A stretch of DNA of 64,000 nt from Dendrolimus kikuchii (taxonomy: Eukaryota; Arthropoda; Insecta; Lepidoptera; Lasiocampidae), in contig CM034409.1 of the NCBI GenBank assembly GCA_019925095.2, positions 10,588,001-10,652,000 on the forward strand, in the 5' to 3' direction. The position numbers were made by a program, and so were the translations under genes. Below the pieces are notes generated by a model. It was not told where the DNA came from. It saw only the letters and a list, made by a program, of their open reading frames with translations, and made no database searches. Position 1 is the stretch's first letter. Each line of letters opens with the position of its first letter. This document shows, piece by piece, positions 19,891 to 30,459 of the stretch.

Positions 19891-20214
19891 TTAATGTAAC
19901 CTTATGACGTTTGACATAGAATTGACAGAATGAGTGCTGCAATCTCCCTCAGTTGGGAACGTTCCCAAAACGCTGGCAGCATTGCCACGTTGTATGGCAA
20001 CGCTTACGCGTTGCCCAAAATACAGGCCAGCGTTTTGGTTTCGTGAGACATCTATCAACCGTTTTGATAGGTCTCGATAAAGGCGATGGGCTTCTGGACC
20101 CCATGGCCCTAGAGTTTCGACGCCAAAAGCCGCAAATATGTATCCACTACCAACAGATGCATATTTGCGGCGTTTTAGGTCCTCTTGTCGGGCGGCAGCT
20201 GCACCAGCTACCAC
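19891..20214 (-). pseudogene. C-terminal fragment of a retroelement-type ORF (AIQRGNA motif)
   Basis: The minus-strand frame reads EDLKRRKYASV, then YIFAAFGVETLGPWGPEA, then LYFGQRVSVAIQRGNAASVL with a GTFP end. I have seen this ETLGPWGP...QRISLAIQRGNA pattern at the C-terminus of reverse-transcriptase-like ORFs in many animal genomes, so I regard it as a decayed retroelement tail; the exact clade is unknown to me. Only about 100 residues remain and no RT motifs precede it. A GC-richer composition than its surroundings supports an inserted origin. Confidence 0.5.
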
Positions 20215-21853
20215 AGCCGTATCGTGTTTTTTTTTAAGTTTTAATTGTCATTGACTTCAAGGTGTTGTAAAAGACAATTTTGTTTTTTGCTATTTAGTTT
20301 ACTTTTGAAGTCGATTTTTTTTTATCTAACCATGTCCTTTCTCTACGATGCTATTTAAAACATATTTCATTCGGTAATATAGATGGGTGACAGATATTAG
20401 GCAAGTTAGAACTGGCAATGTTCAGTTAAATAGGTGCGGTTTCGGTCAAACAGTTCAACTTTATCCATTTCCATATGTTATTGTTGTATCCAACTTGAAG
20501 TTCACTGGATTTGTGAATTAAACTCATGTTTGTTTAAAGTTCATGCTCCCTCGTGTTATTGGTAGGTAGTTGGTTTATTACGATTCTGTTCATTAAGGTC
20601 AAAAGGCAGTTGATCCAAATGACAATAAATTGATAACTCTTTATTCAGTACAGAAAACTTGTAGCCTAAAAAATTTCTAAATGTGCACAATGGGCGATAC
20701 TATCGCTACGAAGCCTTTCAGACAACCCGAGGCAAGGAATAAAACAGATTCAATGTGTCGGTGGCACAAAGAAGTATTATACAGTATACAATTACTTTAA
20801 TTACGGTATATTATTATTTTAAGGACATATGCGGTAAATTTAATATCTCCAGCCATGGTAGCACCTGCGTTAATTAGCTGTAGGCGTGAGGCATATTTAT
20901 GCTAACAGATATTCACAGACAACAGATAACATTTGTTATTTCTAGAACACAATACCTGTTCTCCCGATAACAGGCACATAACAAATCAAACATAAACATT
21001 AGATACCTATTTACGTCTTTTAACTGCTCTGTTAATTATTATTTTTCTCTCGTTCTATCTAAGCAAATCATTATTAAGCTAAATAGAGATGCAACTATTA
21101 TTCATATCAGTGTTTCATTTACACTTCAAGAATTTATACGGGCTAAAACGAGACGCACCTAATATTTATAAGGTAACAGAATTTAACACAATGCAAAGAA
21201 TTTAAGATGCGCACATTACGGGACGCGTCCGGAAACAATGTGCACACGCAGAATCGGACGCGGCTTTTGTGTTGCCAACTTTCCTTAGAGAAAACATGCT
21301 ATGTGAACTCTTAATAAGCGCTAGATTGGCAAGGATTTGGAAAAAGCGCTGAAAATAAAGTAATACGACTAGATACTTTCTTAATTTACTTTATTATAAA
21401 CACTTGGTCTTTTGACGATAATAATGCACTACACGTCGATATTTCAGTGAAGTTACATAATTTAAAAAAGCGCTCAATAAGGTGCTAAGCGCTGAAAAAT
21501 AACTTTGTGTGTACATAGAGAAAAAATCTCACACTGTAAGCGCTAAGTTGGCAACAGTAGGTATGCACCGCAAGCTGCGTGCAGGAACTTCGTTCCACTA
21601 ACAAGTAAATAACAATATATTATTTAATAACAGTTAAACAATGCTGTTATTTTTGGATAACAGTAACAGGAGTAACAGATATATAAATTGACCTGTTACA
21701 ACTCATCTCCAGAGCTAGTCCGCATTGCACATATAAATTCGCGCGAAATATTTTTCTGTAGATTTTCACAAAATTAACCACCACACGGCGCGAATTTAAT
21801 TGCGCAAATATTCTGTGAAGTATGCAATTGTATGAGCTAATCTGCACTGCGAG
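20215..21853. other. AT-rich DNA without recognisable genes
   Basis: No coding sequence recognised. GAAGTCGATTTTTTTT occurs at 20295 and GGAACTTCGTTCC at 21592, both transposon-end motifs seen elsewhere in the window. AAGCGCT-plus-TTGGCAA motifs at 21310-21560 resemble parts of the 1296-1590 repeat. Confidence 0.5.
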
Positions 21854-21869
21854 GAAAAAATCGCACCGG

Positions 21870-22141
21870 GGAGTTTTTGGCTGGAACTGATGGGGACGTT
21901 GTGATGTGCAGTTTTATTTTCTAAAAATGTGTAAAATTCTTCTAAAATGAACAATAGTTGTAGGATATTGACAGTTTTTGAGTAGTAATTATGTGTTTTT
22001 GCGAGAAATGTGAACTATATAGCCAAATGTGGCCTTTCGAGTCTTCACAAGAACTCCGTTGAATGACGTCGATTGTAGCCTACAATACAACGACATCTGG
22101 CTTAAAGGCCTAGTTGCCCTTGCCAAGCCTTAAACTTAAAA
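21870..22141 (+). mobile_element. Short A-tailed retroelement insertion with target duplication
   Basis: About 270 bases ending in a run of A, flanked by a 15-base duplication AAAAAATCGCACCGG at 21855-21869 and 22142-22156. The interior has GTGGCCTTTCGAGTCTTC and AAGGCCTAGTTGCCC near its end, as in a LINE 3' UTR. It is 5' truncated with no coding part left; the family is not identified. Confidence 0.65.
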
Positions 22142-22156
22142 AAAAAATCGCACCGG

Positions 22157-22784
22157 CGCTCAGTTGTGTATTAGTTTTCAAGGACGAACGACGCGCTCTG
22201 CGCCTCTCGAAGCCGCAGCAGATGAGCTAGGCATGGAATAAATAATTCAAATCTCCCCTGTGAGATAAATTTGATGTTAGAAATGTTGGAAATTGGTCTA
22301 AAACTGTTAAATTATTGACATTTTTTTTAAAGCCACCTATACACGTTTGCTATACCAGGGGCGACTTCTTTCTTTCTTATCTTTCTTCCTTCCTAGATAG
22401 CTCAGACAGAAGGATTGGGATAAAAGGGATAGGATAAGGGGAGGGGGAAGTGGACCATCAGAACTGTCACTTATCGTACAGACCACGATTAACTTAACCC
22501 TAACCATTTCACGATTATATTGTGTGAAACCTTGGTAGGTGTCACACCGATCGAGCCGGCTCTAAGAGCTATATATAATAAAGCTAACGATTTCCACATG
22601 GCTCTACCACGTCGTGGTTTATGATGAAAAGAACTACTTGATATTGAAACAAAAAAACAAAAATGATCTAAGTCAAGAGAAATAAAATGTATTCTATATA
22701 AAAGAAATTTCGTTTAAAAAAACCGACTTCAAAAATTAAAAAGTATAAAATAACTTAATAAAGATTTAATTTAATACACATCTT
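22157..22784. other. Spacer without recognisable gene
   Basis: Contains a purine-rich tract at 22420-22455 and the AAAAAACCGACTTCAAAAA motif near 22715 shared with the foldback at 1655-1885. No coding sequence seen. Confidence 0.5.
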
Positions 22785-23208
22785 ATGCAAACTTTAATAC
22801 CTTTAACATTAATGATATACTATTTGTATGTGCTACCTATTGGTAGGTTTGAAATCGGTGCCAAAACTACCATAAATACCAAAACCACCAAACAAAACTA
22901 CCTAAACCACCAAATTGATCAAAATAAACAAAATGACGAAAATGGCAAAACACAAATAAAACACCTATTCTAGTTTCCGAGATAAACTTTACATAAATCT
23001 ATCTCAGTTTCCGGGATGAAAAGTATCCCTTGGCCACCCTCGATATTAAATTTACATATATAATGAATTTCAGCCAAATCAGTCCAATAGGTTTTCCATA
23101 AAAGCATAACAAACAGAGAGACAAATATACTTTTATCCCGGAAACTATCCTATTTTTCGGGATAAAAAGTATCCTATGTTCATACTCGGCATCGAAAATA
23201 TATATGTC
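22785..23208 (-). mobile_element. Helitron internal fragment
   Basis: Matches the interior of the complete Helitron at 40961-42221: GGATGAAAAGTATCCCTTGG, AAACAGAGAGACAAATATAC and GGCATCGAAAATATATAT. It is cut off at 23208 before the 5' terminus. The frame at 22785-22973 is part of the A-rich interior. Confidence 0.65.
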
Positions 23209-23863
23209 GGAGAAGCATCGTTCTCGGTGATATCGTCTTTAGTGGTTGCGAGTTTAGTGGACATCATCAGGTAAAATGCGAGCACAAAACAGAATAGTCA
23301 CGGTTTATACACTTTGTAGGATCCTTGATTGAAACTACTACACACTTTGTTTTACGTGATTTATTTCATCCCTTGATGTGGATGGAGATGCCGTGATATG
23401 CACCGGTGAGCACGCGTGTGCGCTACCTTGATGAGCGACGTTCGGACTGAAAAAGAATGATTAGCCCGCGCACTGCGCATGCGTAGTATTATTGCCGCTG
23501 CCTACACCTTCGGGTAATGAAGGCGTGAAGATATAGATAGATAGATTATAAGAATCTTCTATACTGTATGATTTAGTCCAAATTGAGCCATAGGATAGTT
23601 TTTATTTCGAATTATGGACTAAATATTTTTAATTACAAAAATATTTACTAAAAAGTCGAAGTCCGTCTAAATGGCGTGTATGTTATTTAAATGTCAGATA
23701 TTTTGCGTTGCCACGGGTACGCGTGTCGGCTCTGCTAGTATATCACTCACAGATAATAACTCATCTTGTCTGCAAATGCAATTGACACTGACACTATTCA
23801 CTGTAAAGATAAAGAGTTAAAGATATAAAAGTGTGATATATATCTTTGTATCAAAAAGATATA
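23209..23863. other. Spacer, nothing recognised
   Basis: A GC-richer stretch at 23380-23530 looks unlike its neighbours but has no open frame or known motif. It could be part of an LTR or promoter region of a lost element. Confidence 0.4.
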
Positions 23864-25144
23864 TTAGGTTGGGGAAAAAGTTTCTTCGCATTGTATATAA
23901 AAATTCAAAGGGTTTTTTATAAAGTTTATTTACATTTGACTAAAGTATGTAGGTGCCATTTTGTTGGATAACTTTTTGCCATCTTGTAGGTAGGGACGTG
24001 ACCCCATTGCTATAAAAACTTTGGGGCTTCTGATCAAAAAACTGCGACAACTGGTTTTGGCAGTCCTCTCGTGATGTTAACCTGACACTGCCTAAGGAAT
24101 TCTGCAGAGACCGAAACAGGTGAAAATCTGAAGGGCGCAAGGTCAGGACTATACGGCGGATGCATTAACACCTCCCAGCCAAACTCGTAATTTTTGCTGA
24201 GTGGCTAAAGATGTGTGAGGTCTAGCGTTATAATTGTGAAAAACCACACCCCTTCTGTTGATTAATTCCGGCCGCTATCTCTCAACTTTTTGTTTTAATC
24301 TCATCAGTTGTTCGCAGTACAGTTCACAATCGATGGTCCTGCCTGGCGGTAACAGCTCATAATGAATAATGCCCTTCCAATCCCACCATACACACAGCAT
24401 CACCTTGTTGCGAGTTAACCCGGGTTTCGCCACAGTCTGTGAAGCCTAACCGGCCTTTGACCACGATCTTTTTCGCACGTTCTTATCGTACGTGATCCAC
24501 TTTTCATCACCAGTTATCAGCTTCTTCAAAAATGGTTCGGTTTCATTAAGTCGTAATAAAGAATCACAAATGAGTACACGGTTCATTAGGTTTCTTTCAG
24601 TGAGCTCATAAGGCACCCAAATATCGAGCTTTTTTGTGTACCCAGCTTTTTTTCAAATGCGCCAAAACCGTTTTGTGGTCAATTCCCAGTTCTCCAGCTA
24701 CATTGTAACTACTAATATGCCGATCTTGCTCCACTTTTTCAAAAATGGCATCAATTTTGTCCGTAACAGGGCGACCAGAGCGACGTGCATCTTTGATATC
24801 AAATTTCCGGATTGAAAACGCTTAAACCAAATTTGCGCTACTCTCACAGATACTGCATTAGGTCCATAATCATTACAAATTTTTTTCGCGGCTTGTGTTG
24901 CATATTTACCTTTTTTGTAGTAAAATTTTAAACTGTATCGAATTTCTTCATTAGATTCACTCATTTTAACAATAAGAAACACAAATGAAAATCACACATT
25001 TTCCTAATTTGAATTTGGAATTGTCTTCTGTAAAATTAAAACTATTTTATGATACCAAAACCAGCCAGATACAAATACTTTAGCCAAAGAGATCTTATTA
25101 CAAGTTCATACATACTATATGCAAAAAGACTTTTTCCCCAACCT
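23864..25144 (-). mobile_element. mariner transposon, full length with both ends
   Basis: Left end TTAGGTTGGGGAAAAAG at 23864 and inverted right end CTTTTTCCCCAACCT at 25129-25143, total about 1.28 kb, the usual mariner size. The transposase is on the minus strand and broken. It is very similar to the copy inside the Helitron at 17092, so both came from the same burst. Confidence 0.9.
23940..24970 (-). pseudogene. mariner transposase, multiply frameshifted
   Basis: The Met of MSESNEEIRYSLKFYYKKG begins the same protein as in the first copy. A base loss near 24800 shifts the frame (NVDIKDARRSGRP becomes NLISKMHVALVAL), a second shift occurs near 24650, and the C-terminal part (SDFHLFRSLQNSL to QQNGTYIL) is again open. 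The first break is absent from the copy at 17169-18194 whereas the second region is altered in both, so the two copies share some damage or a damaged parent. Confidence 0.87.
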
Positions 25145-25755
25145 GTTATATCACTCTTTTCTTCTTGGTGAGTGATTTTTCCCATGACTACTCCATGTAT
25201 CGCAAAACTCGCCCGTCTACCTTAAGTACAGATGGCGCCTTGACCCCGCTCGAGGCACGTGCTCTGCTCTGATTGGTCATTGGTCAGATTACAATATTCA
25301 TAACTTTTATTAGATTTAGGGCCTGTTTTACAAAGTCCAAGTAAAGTTCCCAATAAGCTACTTTCAACTTATTTATCGAATAAAGACAATGTTTGCGTTT
25401 CACAATTGATAAATATCACTAACTGGCAAATAAAGTAAACCTGTAAACTATATGTCAGATCAAGTGGCCAATAGCAAGTCTATCTGCCATATAAATTAGT
25501 CGACAGGCATAACATATGGTTGACAGCTGTGATTCTAATAATTACTGTTGAAAGTTTTGTTTTTTTATGAAGATATATTTGTAAAATGCAAATATTTGAT
25601 ACCGTTGGAGACGAATTAGATGATTTTATGTATCATTTAACTGGAACGCATTAATTATATGTAAGCATTGGATGATACGGTCTTTAGGATAAGATTTTGA
25701 CTTACTAAAGATGCTGTAGATTATTTATATTTACCACCTATATATTTAAAAATGA
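25145..25755. other. AT-rich spacer, no gene recognised
   Basis: Nothing recognised. Contains a CTAACTGGCAAATAAAG-type sequence partly echoed in inverted form near 26480 and 26570. Confidence 0.4.
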
Positions 25756-26094
25756 ATCGCAATATGTGTTGGTAAGCGCAAAACTCAACAACGCCTGGAC
25801 CAATTTGGCCAATTCTTTTTTTTAAATGTTCGATGAAGTCCAAGGATGGTTTTCTATAGCTCTTACATTTTGTGACTATTCAATTTGGTTGGTCAAGTGG
25901 TTCCCAGAAGGCTGGTCAAAGTTCGTGCAAGCGAAGATACTTTGGTCACCCGAGCTGAACCCCACACACCGCCCTATCACCAGGATAACGGTTCTGTTCA
26001 GGAGAATTTTTTGCCTCGGCTATAAAATAGGTAGGAACAAAATACTGCCACATTCCAAATCTTTTTGACACAACGAAGTCTGTCGGGTCCGCTA
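25756..26094 (+). mobile_element. Helitron 3' fragment ending in CTAG
   Basis: Helitron-type text (CGCCTGGACCAATTTGGCC, AAGTCCAAGGATGG) followed by a terminal ACGAAGTCTGTCGGGTCCGC and CTAG plus T at about 26090-26094. The 5' part is absent. The 80-codon frame across it lies in the repeat and is not a gene. Confidence 0.6.
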
Positions 26095-26101
26095 GTTAAT
26101 T

Positions 26102-26147
26102 ATAAGTGGGCCGTCTGCCTGTCTGCTGATCTCCTGCAATAAAAAAA
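26102..26147 (+). mobile_element. CR1/Zenon-like tail, copy 3 (short)
   Basis: The last about 45 bases of the repeat at 7505-7812 (GTGGGCCGTCTGCCTGTCTG to an A run). Confidence 0.6.
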
Positions 26148-26722
26148 AATAATATAAACAAAACAAAGTTTGAAATTACACCAATACTGCAAACATTCGT
26201 TTATGTTGCAACTTTCACGTTTGTTCATTTGAGAATGACGTTCTGTTCACAGTAATACAAAAAATAATGTATATGTTGTTTTGAACAATGTAAATTAAGG
26301 GATGACATATTTCACGCTGTATTCATATAGAATGTATAAAAAAAGTCTATGAAATGTACACTAAAATGATTAAAACATATTTTCACGTGTATTTACAACA
26401 CAGGATGCATTTCTTAATACATGTATTTCGTAAAACGGAACCACAAAATGCGACGTTGCCAAACCTACCAACTAGTAAGTGGCAAATAGCTATGTGCCAA
26501 ATAAATTTATAGGTAAGATGATGGTGAAACGCAATCAGGACTAACCAGAACTTTTATGTGCCACATAATTAATTTGCTAACTAGCTATTGGGTACTTTAC
26601 TTATACATTGTGAAACAGACCCTAAGAACATTTTCACGTTATAAAAAGATTTAACAAAAATGAAATAAAATTAAATTAAGGATTTTAAAAGTAATTAAAA
26701 TGTAACCTAATAATATTGTGTG

Positions 26723-26764
<42 letters not shown>

Positions 26765-26781
26765 TATTTTAAAAGTATATA
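26148..26781. other. AT-rich spacer with TA microsatellite
   Basis: No gene. (TA)n with a single TG interruption at 26721-26767 leads into the target duplication AAAAGTATATA of the LINE to the right. Confidence 0.6.
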
Positions 26782-29700
26782 CATACATACATAACTTCAC
26801 GCCAGTTCCCTTGCGGGGTAGGCACGAACAACAGAGTGCCATTTAGGCTTATTCTTACACACCTCACTTGCCTCTTTGACATTCATAACTCTTGTCATGC
26901 AAGCTCGTCTGTTCTTAAGGCTCCTGACATCACCTTCTGCTAGTACACGATCAATTTGATCATGGAAGGTGTGTCGTGGCCTTCCACGACTTCTGCATCC
27001 ATCCACTTTTGCATTGTATATCTGTTTAGTCATTCTTTCCACATGCCCGAACCACCGGAGCATTCCTTTCCTTACCTTCACCCCGACACTCTCTTTCAGA
27101 CCAACTCTCTTTCTTACTTCGGTATTACGAACGCGGTCCGCGAGCGTCACTCCGCAGATTTTGCGCAGTGCTCGCATCTCGACCGCGTTTACTCTACTTT
27201 CATGCTCTTTCTTCCATACCCAACTCTCGCTTCCATACGCGAGCGTAGGTACCAGCACCGCGTTGTGTACGGCGAGCTGGGCCTTCTGGCTGAGGTTCTT
27301 AGCGCCTAGAAGTTTACCTAACGCTCCATTTAAACTATTCCCCAAATTCACTCTTCTTTCTATATCAGCGGTGTACCTTCCATCCCTGCTAAAAGCACAT
27401 CCAAGATATACAAACTCATTCACTTGCTCCAGCATAACATCATCGACCATTATCCTTGCATTCGTTCTGGTTTCTTCTCTTTCAAACACCATAACCTTTG
27501 TTTTCTTCGCATTCAAATGTAAGCCTCTCGCCTGACAGTCATCTTTCATCATTGTGACTAGTGTTTGCAGTTCTGATGGCGATTCGGCTAAAAGCACGGC
27601 ATCATCCGCATAAAGCAAGGTGCTTACAACTAGATCACTCATCCGTACCCCAACATCCATCAATCTTATTCTCTGGAGACAATCGTCCAGATATAGGATG
27701 AACAGCAAAGCCGACAGCACGCAGCCCTGGCGGACGCCAATATTGACGTCAAACCAGGGCGACAGGCTGCCTTCCACTCGCACGCATGCCATACAGCCCT
27801 CGTAAGTGGACTGCACAGCACGCATTAATTGGCCATTAATCCCATATCCGGGCAATATGTCCCAGAGGTCCTTCCGAACAACCCTGTCAAATGCTTTCTC
27901 TAGATCCACAAAACCGCAGAAAACCTTCCGGCCCATAGCCAGCTGCTTCTCTACGATATTGCGGAGAGAGAAAACTTGATCCATACATCCTCTTCCATTT
28001 CTGAAACCACCTTGTGCATCCCACAGTAATCCATCGGATACAACTCTCATTCTCTTTTCAATAATCTTCGCATACACTTTAGATGCTGTGCTGATCAAAC
28101 TGATGGCCCTGTAGCTGGCGCACTCCATACGTGACCCCTTGCCTTTATACAAGGGCACGATGACAGCGCGCCTCCAGTCCTTGGGAACCTTTCCCGTCCT
28201 CCAGCACAAGTTGCATAAGGACAGGAAAGCGTCCCGGACGCAGGTTCCACCATATTTGATCATCTCAGCAGACACACTATCGATTCCTACTGCCTTTCCA
28301 TTTTTCAGACTTCTTATCGACCATTCGATCTCTTCCAAAGTGATCTCGGATGCTGACTCCTCGGAGTCGGTCACAGACTCAGTCGTGGTGCCAGCATCCG
28401 GGATATCATCATACATTTCTCTAAAATATTCACTCCATCGCGCTAATACCTCTTGTGGGTTAGCAAGAACGTCCCCTGCTTTAGATTTTATTCTTTCCAT
28501 TCTGGAAGCTGACGAACAACCCCGAGACTTCTTAACCTCTCTCCAAAAGAGTTTAGTATTCGCCTCGAAGTTCTCCGTCAGCTTCTCTTCTTCTTTCAAT
28601 TTTATTCTTTCACGCTTCTCTTTCACTAAAGCTTTGGTTTCATTCTTGCAGAGGCGATAAATTTCTTTCTTCATCTCTTTCATACTGTCATTCTGTTGCA
28701 AGGAAGCAACATAATCCAGCCAGGCTTTTCTCTTTCTCTCTACGCTGGATTTAACATCCGCGTCCCACCATTCATCACCTTTCGTTGTTATGTGCCTCTT
28801 CGCGCATCCACATGCTTCTTTTGCGCTTTCCACTATACTTTCTTTCATACTATCCCAGTCATTATCCACATCTAAATCGGAGAAGTCCGCTTTTGCAAGC
28901 CTTTCTTCGACTAGGCGCGCATACATACTCCTTACACTAACATCTTCTAATTTTTCACACTTTATTCTTTCAAGCTCCCCGAAATTGGTACGCACTCGCC
29001 AGTGCCTCCACTTCTTGAAAAGGCCCACAAACCGGCTTATCACCAGGTAGTGGTCCGTTTCAAGAGTGGGGCCTCTGTAGGCTCTTGTATCCATTATTGT
29101 GTTTCGGAGGCGACTATCAATTAAAATCAGATCAATCATACTTTTCTGATCATTCATTCTCCATGTATACGTGTGAATATCCTTATGATGGAATAGGGTG
29201 TTCGACACAAGCAAGTTTCTTTCCATGCATACGTCTATGATTGGCCTACCAGCATCGTTCACTCTCTTGTCACCATAGGGTCCAAGGACAGCCTCAAGGC
29301 CGTCTCGTTTGGTCCCCACCCAGCCATTAAGATCACCACACATAATTAGTCTTTCGTTCCCTTCAGCCAGATCCAGAATTTCTCTCACAGACTCCCAAAA
29401 CTTCTCGAGTTCTTGGGGATCCGCTGAGCTTACGGGAGCATAAGCTGCGACCAGAAAAACTCGCGTGATCCCCAGTTTTAGGCGGACCCAGAGAAGTCTC
29501 GGGTTCACCAGACAATAAGCTTTTACTCCAGACACAAAGCGGGATGAGAGTAAGACGCCTACCCCCCCCACTCGCACGCTCGTCCAGGTCCACGCCGGAC
29601 CACAGAGCAAGCATGCCACCGGGGAGGTCATCGACGTCGCACCCCTTCCGCTTTGTCTCTGTCAGACATAAGGCATCCAGGCTTCTCTCATTCATTATAT

Positions 29701-29823
29701 CAATCATTTCGTCCATCTTATCTTTCATTCCACCTCTCACATTCCACGTGCCTATACGGCACTCTGCTCCTCTCGACCCGCCAGGTTTGGCGCTGCGTGA
29801 AGGGTGGCGGCCCCCTTCGCCGT
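26782..29823 (-). mobile_element. RTE-type LINE, nearly full length, TATG-repeat tail
   Basis: A 3.04-kb minus-strand non-LTR element with a single long ORF and a short 3' tail of TATG repeats instead of poly-A, as in RTE-type elements. An 11-base duplication AAAAGTATATA flanks it at 26771-26781 and 29824-29834. It landed in the TA-rich part of a Helitron whose 5' end is at 29938-30035. Four shorter relatives lie at 7996, 11196, 18728 and 35326. Confidence 0.9.
26797..29820 (-). pseudogene. RTE-type endonuclease-reverse transcriptase, single frameshift
   Basis: About 1000 residues in two frames. The N-terminal part ([18 protein letters not shown]) begins an APE-type endonuclease. It continues in the other frame with AAYAPV, CGDLNGWVG, IDLILID and a TDHYLVIS box. 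The RT follows with motif A GFVDLEKAFDRV, motif B GVRQGCVLSALLF and catalytic LLYADDAVLL; then the YLGCAFSRDG region and the C-terminal LRWFGHVER and GRPRHTF motifs to the stop at 26797. The only break I see is a run of eight G (29562-29569) where seven would keep frame. The product would nick target DNA and copy its RNA there. All catalytic motifs are intact, so this is a young copy; the extra G could be a sequencing error. Confidence 0.9.
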
Positions 29824-30035
<212 letters not shown>

Positions 30036-30293
30036 TGGACTCGACATTTTATTAGTTCTAATGCAGTCTGTACTTTCCTTAGCTTCTTGAGGTTTATAAA
30101 ACAGAGAGATATTTAGTTTACTTGTAAAAAGTTTTTAATAAGGCGATTCATGGAGCACTCAGTGGGACCCCATCTAAACAACTTTCGTGATAATTCGCAG
30201 TTTGTTGACAAAATATGGTAATTTGTTCCAACGAATGTTTCTGCCACGTCAGTTGGTGGAAGCCACTTCATTTTCATACAATTTCGCACAAAG
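30036..30293. other. Short unrecognised segment with a 73-codon minus frame
   Basis: A minus-strand frame (30113-30334) overlaps the left arm of the inverted repeat and reads MANYYMLSSNN, then FVRNCMKMKWLPPTDVAETF, ending KNFLQVN. I do not recognise it. A GTGAGT donor-like and a TAG acceptor-like sequence lie just upstream in the arm, so a small spliced exon is conceivable, but nothing confirms it. Confidence 0.3.
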
Positions 30294-30459
30294 CACACAG
30301 TGTTGTTAGAAGAAAGCATGTAATAATTTGCCACTATTTAATATCTATAGTATAATTACTCACCAATTTCATCATGATTTTATACCTTTCTCTTTTACTC
30401 ACCAGCATGACATCTCTTTCCTTGATGTGACAGATTTGAGATAGCTGTCAATTCATATG
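30294..30459 (+). repeat. Left arm of 165-bp inverted repeat pair
   Basis: From CACACAGTGTTGTTAG to GTCAATTCATATG. Aligned by eye it is essentially identical to the reverse complement of 35149-35313. Confidence 0.9.
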
